Origin: an uncultured Prevotellaceae bacterium
GTDB lineage: Bacteria; Bacteroidota; Bacteroidia; Bacteroidales; Bacteroidaceae
Assembly (NCBI GenBank): GCA_902768105.1
Contig: CACXJZ010000001.1
Location: 37,812-101,811, forward strand
Reading direction: 5' to 3'
Length of the DNA stretch: 64,000 nt
A program made the translations under genes and the position numbers. Below are positions 19,432 to 27,520 of this stretch, piece by piece (within the stretch, counting starts at the first letter, position 1; every line of letters begins with the position of its first letter). Below the pieces are notes generated by a model. The model was given only the letters and a program-made list of their open reading frames with translations. It did not search any database and was not told the origin of the DNA.

Positions 19432-20568
19432 ATGAAAAAGTATCTTTTTAGTTTCGCAGTATTGATGATGGGCGCAGCCCTCTTTACTGCATGTAGTGAC
19501 GACGACACACCCAGCGTGAAGCCTGTTGACGTTTCCAACGGTATGTTCATCGTAGGTTCAGGTAATAAGAAGGCAGGCATCGGCGGTAATGTCAGCTACA
19601 TCGACTACGCCAAGGGTAGCGTTGTCCAGAACGCTTTCCAGCAAGCCAATGGTAAGGCCGTGGGTAAGACAGCCAACTACATCATGACCTATGGCAGTAA
19701 GCTTTACATCGTCGTTGACGGCGAGGCAACCATTTGGGCTTGCGACAAGAGCACGCTGAAAATTATCTCACAGATAAGCACCACTACGCTGCTCGGCGAG
19801 AACGAAGGCCGCAGCCCGCGTGCTGCTGTCGGTCTCAACGGAAACCTTTACTTCACCTGCTACGGCAGCAGCTATGACGGCGGCAACGGTATTGTGGCTG
19901 TCATTGACACCGTGTCATTCTCCAAGAAGGCCACCTACGTCGTAGGTTCTTATCCTGACGGTCTGACCATTGCCAACAACAGCATCTACGTCGCCAACTC
20001 CGACTACGGCAACGGCGTGAAGCCCTCTGTCTCGAAGATTGATGTTGCCAGCAATAAGGTTACTGAGATCAAGGACGAAGCCATCACCAACCCCATGCAG
20101 ATGCTGACCGTGAACAACGAGGCTTACTTCCTCGACTATGGCACGTACGACGAGAACTGGAACCAGAAAGGTGCCGGTGTCCGCAAGATTGCTGCTGACG
20201 GCAAGGTGACGAAGATTGTTGACGGTACCGCTATGTGCACCGACGGCAAGATTATCTATACCGTTAATGCTCCTTACGGTGGCAACGGCATTCAGTATTT
20301 CAAGTATGACGTTTCTTTTGCTTCCAAGACCGAGTGGCAGCCTGCTGACATCTTCAGCCCCGCTATGATTGCTGCTGACCCCGTCACAGGTAACATCTTC
20401 ATCACGTCGTACCAGAAGAACCCCGATACGGGCTATGCTGCCTACAACCTGCCCTCATACACCAATCAGTATGACGCTACGGGCAAGCTGCTGAAGAAGT
20501 ACGAGGGCACGACCACCGGTCCCATCTCGTTCGTCTTCAATACCGACGTGAAGTACGTACAGGAATAA
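19432..20568 (+). CDS. btuG: BtuG-like surface beta-propeller lipoprotein (cobalamin capture)
   Basis: The 378-residue protein has a lipoprotein signal ending TAC-SDDD; the acidic residues after the cysteine fit the Bacteroidetes surface-export signal. The rest is a repeat-based beta-propeller (YncE/DUF5074-like; for example GSYPDGLTIANNSIYVANSDYG). In Bacteroides, BtuG lipoproteins of this fold cap BtuB and bind cobalamin with very high affinity; the gene is 11 bases after btuB, supporting the same role here. The assignment rests on fold and context rather than on a diagnostic motif. Confidence 0.82.
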   Translation: MKKYLFSFAVLMMGAALFTACSDDDTPSVKPVDVSNGMFIVGSGNKKAGIGGNVSYIDYAKGSVVQNAFQQANGKAVGKTANYIMTYGSKLYIVVDGEATIWACDKSTLKIISQISTTTLLGENEGRSPRAAVGLNGNLYFTCYGSSYDGGNGIVAVIDTVSFSKKATYVVGSYPDGLTIANNSIYVANSDYGNGVKPSVSKIDVASNKVTEIKDEAITNPMQMLTVNNEAYFLDYGTYDENWNQKGAGVRKIAADGKVTKIVDGTAMCTDGKIIYTVNAPYGGNGIQYFKYDVSFASKTEWQPADIFSPAMIAADPVTGNIFITSYQKNPDTGYAAYNLPSYTNQYDATGKLLKKYEGTTTGPISFVFNTDVKYVQE

Positions 20569-21752
20569 TGCACTCCTCAATGATAAAGGACTCTTTGTTT
20601 GCTTTATTGGCAGCAGTATTGCTGTCGGCTTGCAGCGGGCATACCGCCCGCCAGCAGGCTGACGGCGATACCGTTGCCTTAAAGTATTCCTCGCTGCTCA
20701 CCATCGTTGACTATGACGGCTACAGCGTGGCTACTATTCGCAACCCGTGGAAGGAGGGAATGACACTTCACACCTACGTACTGGTGCCGAGAGGAGAGGA
20801 GAGGGAAGAAGGAAGAGGTAAGATGGAAGAGCAAAGCGCTGATTGGAGCGATGTGGCGGCCAATGCCACCATAATCCGTACGCCCATCCAGCGCTCAGCC
20901 GTCTTCACCACCGTCCATTGCTCGCTGCTCACCACGCTGGGTTGTGGCAGTCAGATAGTCGGTGTGGCCGACTCTAAGTACATCAAGGTACCTTGGATTC
21001 AGGAACAGATACGCAAGGGCAACATCGTCGATTGTGGCAACGGTTTGAATCCCGTGGTCGAGAAAATCATGGACATCAAGCCCGACGTCATCATGCTCTC
21101 GCCGTTCGAGAACTCCGGCGGCTACGGTAAGGTCGAGGACCTCGGCATCCCCATCGTCGAGTGTGCCGAGTACATGGAGACCTCTCCGCTGGGACGTGCC
21201 GAGTGGATGCGCTTCTATGGACGCCTCTACGGACAGCAGCAGCGTGCTGACAGTCTCTTTGCCGTCGTCGATAGCTGCTATCAGGTGCTCAAGCAGCAGG
21301 GGACGCAGAGCAAGGTGCAGGGTAGGAGTGTGCTGTTCGACAAGATTGTCGGCAACGTCTGGTACGTGCCGGGAGGCCGCAGCACGTTGGGTCGCATGAT
21401 CCGCGACGCCGGAGGCCATTACCCCTGGTCTGACGACGACCAGAGCGGCAGTCTCTCGCTGCCCTTCGAGACGGTGCTCGAGCGTGCCGGTGAGAGTGAT
21501 GTGTGGCTCTACCGCTACAGCAGTCCTCACGACACGTCGCTCCCCGAGCTCATGTCCGACCATCGCGGCTACGACCAGCTGAAGGCCTATCGCACGGGCG
21601 AGGTCTATGGCTGCAACGTCGAGCAGTCGCGGTTCTATGAGGAGACGCCCTTCCGTCCTGACTGGCTGCTCTCCGATTTCATACAAATTCTCCATCCTGA
21701 TATAACAAATCTTCCCCCCTTGCGTTATTATAAGAAAATAGGCAAAGAGTGA
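20568..21752 (+). CDS. btuF: BtuF-like periplasmic corrinoid-binding lipoprotein
   Basis: The 394-residue protein is an ABC-transporter substrate-binding protein of the helical-backbone (BtuF/FecB) type: VVEKIMDIKPDVIMLSPFE and WYVPGGRSTLGRMIRDAGG are characteristic. A lipoprotein signal ends LSACSG. Its start overlaps the btuG stop by 1 base. An unusual purine-rich stretch (20793-20832) encodes a low-complexity Glu/Arg/Gly run at about residues 76-89 in the N-terminal extension, absent from ordinary BtuF. It would deliver corrinoid to BtuC. Confidence 0.88.
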   Translation: MHSSMIKDSLFALLAAVLLSACSGHTARQQADGDTVALKYSSLLTIVDYDGYSVATIRNPWKEGMTLHTYVLVPRGEEREEGRGKMEEQSADWSDVAANATIIRTPIQRSAVFTTVHCSLLTTLGCGSQIVGVADSKYIKVPWIQEQIRKGNIVDCGNGLNPVVEKIMDIKPDVIMLSPFENSGGYGKVEDLGIPIVECAEYMETSPLGRAEWMRFYGRLYGQQQRADSLFAVVDSCYQVLKQQGTQSKVQGRSVLFDKIVGNVWYVPGGRSTLGRMIRDAGGHYPWSDDDQSGSLSLPFETVLERAGESDVWLYRYSSPHDTSLPELMSDHRGYDQLKAYRTGEVYGCNVEQSRFYEETPFRPDWLLSDFIQILHPDITNLPPLRYYKKIGKE

Positions 21753-22765
21753 AGAAAGGAACGGCATATTGTCTGGTGCTCACGGTCGTCATGGTGGCGC
21801 TATTTGCACTCAATCTGGTAAAGGGAAGCATTGACATTCCCTTTACTGATGTTGTGCGCATACTCACGGGTCAGGCAGAAGGCGTCAAGCCCTCGTGGCA
21901 GTACATCGTACTCGAGTCACGACTGCCTCAGGCGCTCACCGCTATATTCTGTGGTGCAGCCCTCGCCGTCAGCGGACTCATGCTCCAGACGGCGTTCCGC
22001 AACCCCCTGGCAGGCCCCAGCATCTTCGGCATCAACAGCGGCGCCGGACTGGGTGTCGCCCTCGTCATGCTCCTGCTCGGCGGCTCGCTCAGCGTGGGCA
22101 GCGTCAGCGTCAGCGGCTTTGTCGCCGTACTGCTGGCAGCCTTCGTGGGCGCCATGAGCGTCATGGCACTCATATTTTTCTTCTCCACCATCGTCCGCAA
22201 CAACGTCATGCTGCTCATCATCGGCATCATGATAGGCTACATCAGCAACTCCGCCATCTCGCTGCTCAACTTCTTTGCCACCGACGAGGGGGTCAAGTCC
22301 TACATGGTCTGGGGCATGGGCTCCTTTGGTGGTGTCTCGCTGAAGTATATGCCTGCCTTTGCCAGCATCACGTCGCTTGCGCTGCTCGGATCGCTGCTAC
22401 TCATGAAGTCGCTCAATGCCCTCATGCTCGGCGACCGCTATGCCGAGAACCTCGGCATCAACATCGTTCGCGTGCGTAACTGGCTGCTCCTCGTCACGGG
22501 CGTCCTTACCGCCATTACCACCGCCTTCTGCGGTCCCGTGGCCTTCATTGGACTCGCCGTGCCCCATATTGCGCGGCTCCTGCTCACCACTGACAACCAC
22601 CGTCAGCTCATGCCTGCCACCATGCTTTGTGGTGCCGTCATTGCCCTGTTGTGCAATGTTCTCTGCGTGCTCCCCGGCGAGTCAGGCGTCATTCCCCTCA
22701 ATGCCGTCACCCCCATCATCGGTGCTCCGGTCATCATTTACGTCATCATCAAGGAGCGTCGCTGA
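21749..22765 (+). CDS. btuC: Cobalamin ABC transporter permease (FecCD/BtuC family)
   Basis: The 338-residue protein has about ten membrane segments and the FecCD signatures: RLPQALTAIFCGAALAVSG, LQTAFRNPLAGPSIFGINSGAG, a cytoplasmic coupling region near GDRYAENLGINI, and CGPVAFIGLAVPHIAR. It overlaps btuF by 4 bases. No btuD ATPase gene follows; the next gene is on the opposite strand, so the ATPase must be encoded elsewhere. Confidence 0.92.
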   Translation: MKKGTAYCLVLTVVMVALFALNLVKGSIDIPFTDVVRILTGQAEGVKPSWQYIVLESRLPQALTAIFCGAALAVSGLMLQTAFRNPLAGPSIFGINSGAGLGVALVMLLLGGSLSVGSVSVSGFVAVLLAAFVGAMSVMALIFFFSTIVRNNVMLLIIGIMIGYISNSAISLLNFFATDEGVKSYMVWGMGSFGGVSLKYMPAFASITSLALLGSLLLMKSLNALMLGDRYAENLGINIVRVRNWLLLVTGVLTAITTAFCGPVAFIGLAVPHIARLLLTTDNHRQLMPATMLCGAVIALLCNVLCVLPGESGVIPLNAVTPIIGAPVIIYVIIKERR

Positions 22766-22829
22766 CATCGCACAGTCGAGTTGTGAGGTTACACACTTAA
22801 AGGCCTTCCGTTTCCCGTAATGAAACGCA

Positions 22830-22872
22830 CCTTTTCATGCCATGAATCGTATGGTTTCATGCCGTGAAAAGG
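22830..22872 (+). repeat. Inverted repeat downstream of btuC
   Basis: Arms CCTTTTCATGCCATGAA (22830-22846) and TTCATGCCGTGAAAAGG (22856-22872) pair over 17 bp with two mismatches around a 9-base loop. There is no T run, so it is not itself a terminator; it may protect the mRNA 3' end. The rest of the 22766-22939 gap holds the terminator at 22897 and nothing else that I recognise. Confidence 0.7.
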
Positions 22873-22896
22873 GGCTGTACCAAAGATAGAACCAGA

Positions 22897-22922
22897 CCTC
22901 CCCTGTCTAGGGGAGGCTTTTT
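22897..22922 (+). terminator. Intrinsic terminator of the btu operon (CCTCCCCT hairpin)
   Basis: Stem CCTCCCCT (22897-22904) / AGGGGAGG (22909-22916), loop GTCT, then C and five T. The same hairpin arms recur twice at 39870-39925, so this is a member of a small dispersed hairpin family. Confidence 0.85.
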
Positions 22923-22939
22923 ATTATTAAGAGTTTATT

Positions 22940-24010
22940 CTACAGGGTGATTTCGCCGCGGATGCTTTGGGTCATGAAGTGGCGCACCTGGGCAGGATCG
23001 TCGTAGAGAGCCTGCAGGAACATGAGCTTGGTGACGGCGCTCTCGACGGTGGAGTCGTAGCCGCTGATGACGCCTGCCTCCTGTAGCTGGTAGCCGGTGT
23101 CGTAGCGTCCCATCTGTACCTTGCCCTGCATGCACTGGCTGATGTTGATGACAATCTTGCCGCGCTGCGTGGCTTCGCGCAGAGCCTGCATGACCCAGGG
23201 GCGCTGTGGCGCGTTGCCCGAGCCAAAGGTGCGCATGACGATGGAACGGAGATTGGGTGTGGCAATGATGTGGCGCACCAAGTCCTCACGTATTCCCGGG
23301 AACAGACTAAAGATAATGACGTTGTTGTCGAGACGGAAGTGAGGTCTGATGTATGATGTCTGATGTATGATGTCTGATGTCTGATGTCTGATGTCTGAGG
23401 GGTGATGGAGGATGAACTCGTCGTGATAGGTAATCTCTACGCCGGCATCAGCGAGGTGGGGGTAGTTGAATGACTCGAAGGCATTGAACTCGTCGGCACT
23501 TTGCTTGGTGGTGCGGTTGCCGCGCAGCAGGCGTCCGTTGAAGTAGATGCCCACCTCGGGCACGCGAGCACGCCCCTCGGCATCCTTCGCCGCAGCTATC
23601 TCGATGGAGGTGATGAGGTTCTCCTTGCCGTCGGTGCGGAGCATGCCGATGGGCAGCTGTGAGCCGGTGAAGATGACGGGCTTGGTGAGGTTCTCGAGCA
23701 TGTAGGAGAGGGCAGAGGCGGTGTAGGCCATGGTGTCGGTACCGTGGAGCACGACGAATCCGTCGAACTCGTCGTAGCGGTCGGCGATGACGTGTGACAG
23801 CTCGGTCCAACGTGCGGGTGTCATGTCGCTGGAGTCGATGGGCGGCTGGAACTGGTAGGTGTCGATGCTGATGTCGAACTGTTTGAGCTCGGGCACGTTG
23901 TGCAGGAGGTGCTCAAAGTCGAAGGGCTCGAGTGCTCCTGTCTGCGGATTGCGGTTCATGCCGATGGTTCCGCCGGTGTAGATGAGAAGGACTTTGCTGT
24001 TGTACGTCAT
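22940..24010 (-). CDS. ansA: Type I L-asparaginase
   Basis: The 356-residue protein converts asparagine to aspartate and ammonia. It shows both active-site threonine motifs: LLIYTGGTIGMNRN near the N-terminus and FVVLHGTDTMAYTASALSYM, plus PVIFTGSQLPIG. No signal peptide is seen, consistent with the cytoplasmic type I. A 21-residue low-complexity insert (DIRHQTSDIIHQTS and flanks) between the FILH and FRLDNNVII segments is encoded by a 7-bp tandem repeat; unit gain or loss would change the reading frame. Confidence 0.92.
   Translation of the reverse strand: MTYNSKVLLIYTGGTIGMNRNPQTGALEPFDFEHLLHNVPELKQFDISIDTYQFQPPIDSSDMTPARWTELSHVIADRYDEFDGFVVLHGTDTMAYTASALSYMLENLTKPVIFTGSQLPIGMLRTDGKENLITSIEIAAAKDAEGRARVPEVGIYFNGRLLRGNRTTKQSADEFNAFESFNYPHLADAGVEITYHDEFILHHPSDIRHQTSDIIHQTSYIRPHFRLDNNVIIFSLFPGIREDLVRHIIATPNLRSIVMRTFGSGNAPQRPWVMQALREATQRGKIVINISQCMQGKVQMGRYDTGYQLQEAGVISGYDSTVESAVTKLMFLQALYDDPAQVRHFMTQSIRGEITL
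23345..23400 (-). repeat. Eight tandem 7-bp units inside the asparaginase gene
   Basis: On the plus strand the units are TCTGATG or TATGATG repeated eight times (last TCTGAGG). Because 7 is not a multiple of 3, the repeat is read in all three frames and encodes DIRHQTSDIIHQTSYI. Loss or gain of one unit shifts the frame; three units are needed to restore it. Confidence 0.93.
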
Positions 24011-24031
24011 CGTTTACGTTATTTTATGGTG

Positions 24032-24039
24032 CAAAGATA
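24032..24039 (-). promoter_or_regulatory. -7 promoter box for ansA
   Basis: CAAAGATA reads TATCTTTG on the minus strand, 22 bases upstream of the ansA start. It lies back to back with the uxaC promoter. Confidence 0.6.
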
Positions 24040-24062
24040 ATCATTTTCTGATAAAAATTCAC

Positions 24063-24070
24063 TAACTTTG
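24063..24070 (+). promoter_or_regulatory. -7 promoter box for uxaC
   Basis: TAACTTTG fits TAnnTTTG, about 40 bases before the uxaC ATG. A clear -33 element was not found. It shows that ATG 24110, not the upstream in-frame TTG at 24068, is the start. Confidence 0.65.
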
Positions 24071-24109
24071 CAGAAGAAAATTTTGATAACAAAAAACAAC
24101 AGCAAAACT

Positions 24110-25516
24110 ATGAAGCAGTTTAATGACAAGAACTTCGTGTTAGACAACGAGGTAGCACAGGACCTCTTCCACAATCATGCGGCGAAGATGCCGATTATTG
24201 ACTACCACTGTCACCTGATTCCCGAGATGGTGGCCAACGACCACCGTTTCAAGAGCATCACCGAGCTGTGGCTGGGCGGCGACCACTACAAGTGGCGTGC
24301 TATGCGTACGAACGGCGTTGACGAGAAATACTGTACGGGCAAGGACACCAGCGACTGGGAGAAGTTTGAGAAGTGGGCGGAGACCGTGCCCTACACGCTG
24401 CGCAACCCGCTGTACCACTGGACTCACCTGGAGCTGAAGACCGCCTTCGGTATTGAGAAGCTGCTGAGTCCGAAGACAGCCCGCGAGATCTTCGACGAGT
24501 GTAATGAGAAGCTGCAGCGTCCTGAGTTCTCGGCCCGTGGTCTGATGAAGCGCTACCGCGTGGAGTGTGTCTGCACGACCGACGACCCCGTGGACGACCT
24601 GCACAACCACATTGAGTATGCCCGCAACAAGGCAGAGGACGACCCCATGATGATTCCCGCATGGCGTCCTGACAAGGCGATGAACATTGAGAAGGCCGAC
24701 TTCCCGAAGTACGTGGAGCAGCTGTCGCAGGTGAGCGGCGTGAACATCACGAAGTTTGCCGACATGGTGGATGCGCTGCAGAAACGTCACGACTTCTTCG
24801 CAGAGAACGGCTGTAAGCTCTCTGACCACGGCATTGAGGAGTTCTACGACGAGGACTACACCGACTCGCAGATTGAGACCATCTTCGAGAAGGCCATGCG
24901 CGGCCAGCAGCTGTCGAAGCTGGAGGTGCGCCAGTTCAAGAACTGCTTCCTGACGGTGATGGCCGAGATGGATGCCGACGCCGACTGGACGCAGCAGTTC
25001 CACTACGGTGCCATCCGCGACAACAATACGAAGATGTTTAACCAGCTGGGTCCTGACACCGGTTTCGACAGCATCGGCGAGTTCAATACCGCGAAGGCCA
25101 TGTCGAAGTTCCTGAACAACCTGAATATGAAGGACAAGCTTACGCGTACCATATTATATACACTGAACCCCTGTGCTAACGAGGTGATTGCCACCATGCT
25201 GGGCAACTTCCAGGGAGGCGAGCCCGGAAAGATTCAGTTCGGTTCGGGCTGGTGGTTCAACGACCAGAAGGACGGCATGGAGCGCCAGATGAACGCCCTC
25301 TCGGTGCTGGGTCTGCTGAGTCGCTTCGTGGGTATGTTGACCGACTCACGCTCGTTCCTGAGCTACCCGCGTCACGAGTACTTCCGCCGCATCCTCTGCA
25401 ACATGCTCGGCAACGACGTGGAGAAGGGCTTGCTGCCTGATGACCGCGAGCTGTTGGGCAAGATGGTGGAGGACATCTCTTACAACAACGCGAGAAGATA
25501 TTTCAAGTTCTATTAA
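24110..25516 (+). CDS. uxaC: Glucuronate isomerase
   Basis: The 468-residue protein isomerises D-glucuronate to D-fructuronate (and galacturonate to tagaturonate), the first step of hexuronate catabolism. Signatures are IIDYHCHLIPEMVANDH (metal-binding His residues) near the N-terminus, VECVCTTDDPVDDL, and SYPRHEYFRRILCNMLG near the C-terminus. The frame extends upstream to 24068 but that overlaps the promoter. The products feed kdgK/eda at 9.8-11.6 kb. It is monocistronic, ending in a strong terminator. Confidence 0.95.
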   Translation: MKQFNDKNFVLDNEVAQDLFHNHAAKMPIIDYHCHLIPEMVANDHRFKSITELWLGGDHYKWRAMRTNGVDEKYCTGKDTSDWEKFEKWAETVPYTLRNPLYHWTHLELKTAFGIEKLLSPKTAREIFDECNEKLQRPEFSARGLMKRYRVECVCTTDDPVDDLHNHIEYARNKAEDDPMMIPAWRPDKAMNIEKADFPKYVEQLSQVSGVNITKFADMVDALQKRHDFFAENGCKLSDHGIEEFYDEDYTDSQIETIFEKAMRGQQLSKLEVRQFKNCFLTVMAEMDADADWTQQFHYGAIRDNNTKMFNQLGPDTGFDSIGEFNTAKAMSKFLNNLNMKDKLTRTILYTLNPCANEVIATMLGNFQGGEPGKIQFGSGWWFNDQKDGMERQMNALSVLGLLSRFVGMLTDSRSFLSYPRHEYFRRILCNMLGNDVEKGLLPDDRELLGKMVEDISYNNARRYFKFY

Positions 25517-25524
25517 AAAAAAAG

Positions 25525-25556
25525 GTGAAAGGCTGATTGTCTTTCACTTTTTTTTT
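25525..25556 (+). terminator. Intrinsic terminator after uxaC
   Basis: Stem GTGAAAG (25525-25531) / CTTTCAC (25541-25547) with a 9-base loop and nine T. The glmS -7 box begins 2 bases later. Confidence 0.88.
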
Positions 25557-25557
25557 G

Positions 25558-25565
25558 TACTTTTG
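25558..25565 (+). promoter_or_regulatory. -7 promoter box for glmS
   Basis: TACTTTTG fits TAnnTTTG; an ATTG (25536-25539) 18 bases upstream may act as the -33 element. The glmS ATG follows 44 bases downstream. No glmS ribozyme motif is visible in the short leader. Confidence 0.6.
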
Positions 25566-25609
25566 CACCCGAATAAGGACCAACACAAGGAATACTAAGA
25601 TAAGAGCGT

Positions 25610-27454
25610 ATGTGTGGAATAGTAGGATATATAGGTAAGAAAGAGGCCTTCCCCATACTGATTAAGGGTCTTAGACGCCTGGAGTATCGTGGTTACGACT
25701 CGGCAGGCGTGGCACTGATTAACGCTCAAAATGAGTTGTCAGTCTATAAGACCAAGGGCAAGGTAGATAATCTGGTAGAGTTTTGTGATGACAAGGACAC
25801 GACGGGCAGCGTGGGTATTGCGCATACCCGCTGGGCCACGCATGGTGAGCCGTCGTCGGTCAATGCCCATCCGCACTATTCGGAGTCGAAGAATCTGGCC
25901 ATTATCCATAACGGCATCATAGAGAACTATGCTGACCTGAAGGAGAAACTGCTTGCCAAGGGCGTACGATTCCAGTCGGACACCGACACGGAAGTGCTGG
26001 TGCAGCTGGTGGAGTACATCATGAACCGCAAGAATATGGACCTGCTGACCGCCGTACAGGTGGCGCTCTACCAAGTGATTGGCGCCTACGCCATTGCCAT
26101 CGTCGATAAGCGCGACCCCAACCAGATTATTGCTGCGCGCAAGCAGAGCCCGCTGGTGGTGGGCATCGGCGACGGGGAGTTCTTCCTGGGTAGCGATGCC
26201 AGTCCCATTGTGGAATATACAGACCAGGTGGTCTATCTGGAGGACGGTAACATTGCCGTGCTGCGACTGGGTGAGGAGCTGAAGGTGGTCGATGTGCTTG
26301 ACCGCAAGCTGCACCTGGACGTGCAGACCGTCGATTTGAACCTCGGTCAGCTGGAGAAGGGCGGTTTCCCGCACTTCATGCTCAAGGAAATCTTCGAGCA
26401 GCCCGACTGTCTGACGAACTGCATGCGCGGACGCGTGAACGTAGATATGGACAATGTGGTGCTAAGCTCGGTCATTGACTACAAGCAGCAGCTGCTGGCA
26501 GCTAAGCGCTTCATCATCGTGGCCTGCGGCACGTCGTGGCACGCAGGACTCATAGGTAAGCAGATCATTGAGAACTACTGCCGCATACCGGTGGAGGTGG
26601 AGTATGCCTCCGAGTTCCGCTATCGCAATCCCGTCATCAATCCTGACGACGTGGTGATAGCCATCTCGCAGAGCGGTGAGACAGCCGACACGCTGGCTGC
26701 CGTGAAGCTGGCGAAGGACCACGGCGCATTCATATACGGCATCTGTAACGCCATCGGTAGCAGCATTCCGCGTGCCACGCATACGGGCTGCTACATCCAC
26801 GTAGGACCAGAGATCGGTGTGGCATCGACGAAGGCGTTTACCGGCCAGGTGACCGTGCTCACGATGCTGGCGCTGGCATTGGCGAAGGAGAAGGGCACCA
26901 TGCGTAAGGAACGCTACATGGAGGTGGTGCGCGAGCTGCACACCATTCCCGAAAAGATGCGTCAGGTGCTGAAGCTGAACAACCGCATCGCCGACCTGAG
27001 CCGTACCTTCACGTACGCGCGTAACTTCCTTTATTTAGGTCGCGGCTACAGCTACCCCGTGGCGCTGGAGGGTGCGCTGAAGCTGAAGGAGATATCCTAC
27101 ATACACGCTGAGGGCTATCCTGCCGCGGAGATGAAACACGGGCCTATTGCTCTGATTGACTCCGACATGCCGGTGGTTGTAGTTGCCACGCGTAACGGCA
27201 TGTACGAGAAGGTGCTGTCGAATATCCAGGAGGTGAAGGCCCGCAAGGGTAAGGTGATTGCCATTGTCAGCGAAGGCGACGACACCATCAGCCGCATTGC
27301 CGACGAGGTGATAGAGCTGCCGAACACCATTGAGAGTCTGGAACCGCTATTGGCCACCATCCCCCTGCAGATATTGGCCTATCATGTTGCCGTATGTAAG
27401 GGGCTTGACGTTGACCAACCGAGAAACTTGGCTAAATCAGTTACTGTTGAATAG
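25610..27454 (+). CDS. glmS: Glucosamine--fructose-6-phosphate aminotransferase (isomerizing)
   Basis: The 614-residue protein makes glucosamine-6-phosphate for peptidoglycan and LPS. The N-terminal class II glutaminase starts MCGIVGYIG with Cys2 as nucleophile (after Met removal) and has HTRWATHG; two SIS domains follow (CGTSWHAGLIGKQI; SQSGETADTL) and the C-terminus is DVDQPRNLAKSVTVE. Full length for the family. It ends in TAG, showing that TAG acts as a stop in this genome. Confidence 0.97.
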   Translation: MCGIVGYIGKKEAFPILIKGLRRLEYRGYDSAGVALINAQNELSVYKTKGKVDNLVEFCDDKDTTGSVGIAHTRWATHGEPSSVNAHPHYSESKNLAIIHNGIIENYADLKEKLLAKGVRFQSDTDTEVLVQLVEYIMNRKNMDLLTAVQVALYQVIGAYAIAIVDKRDPNQIIAARKQSPLVVGIGDGEFFLGSDASPIVEYTDQVVYLEDGNIAVLRLGEELKVVDVLDRKLHLDVQTVDLNLGQLEKGGFPHFMLKEIFEQPDCLTNCMRGRVNVDMDNVVLSSVIDYKQQLLAAKRFIIVACGTSWHAGLIGKQIIENYCRIPVEVEYASEFRYRNPVINPDDVVIAISQSGETADTLAAVKLAKDHGAFIYGICNAIGSSIPRATHTGCYIHVGPEIGVASTKAFTGQVTVLTMLALALAKEKGTMRKERYMEVVRELHTIPEKMRQVLKLNNRIADLSRTFTYARNFLYLGRGYSYPVALEGALKLKEISYIHAEGYPAAEMKHGPIALIDSDMPVVVVATRNGMYEKVLSNIQEVKARKGKVIAIVSEGDDTISRIADEVIELPNTIESLEPLLATIPLQILAYHVAVCKGLDVDQPRNLAKSVTVE

Positions 27455-27460
27455 AGATAT

Positions 27461-27494
27461 AGGCGAATCGTTATTGACGGTTCGCCTCTTTTTT
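27461..27494 (+). terminator. Intrinsic terminator after glmS
   Basis: Ten-pair stem AGGCGAATCG (27461-27470) / CGGTTCGCCT (27478-27487), one G-T pair, 7-base loop, then a T-rich tail. carA begins 27 bases later. Confidence 0.85.
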
Positions 27495-27520
27495 GGAAAA
27501 TAGAACAACTCAAAGACATA

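Noticed and set aside
25566-25609. glmS ribozyme or other riboswitch before glmS
   Set aside because: The leader is only about 40 bases and shows no conserved core.
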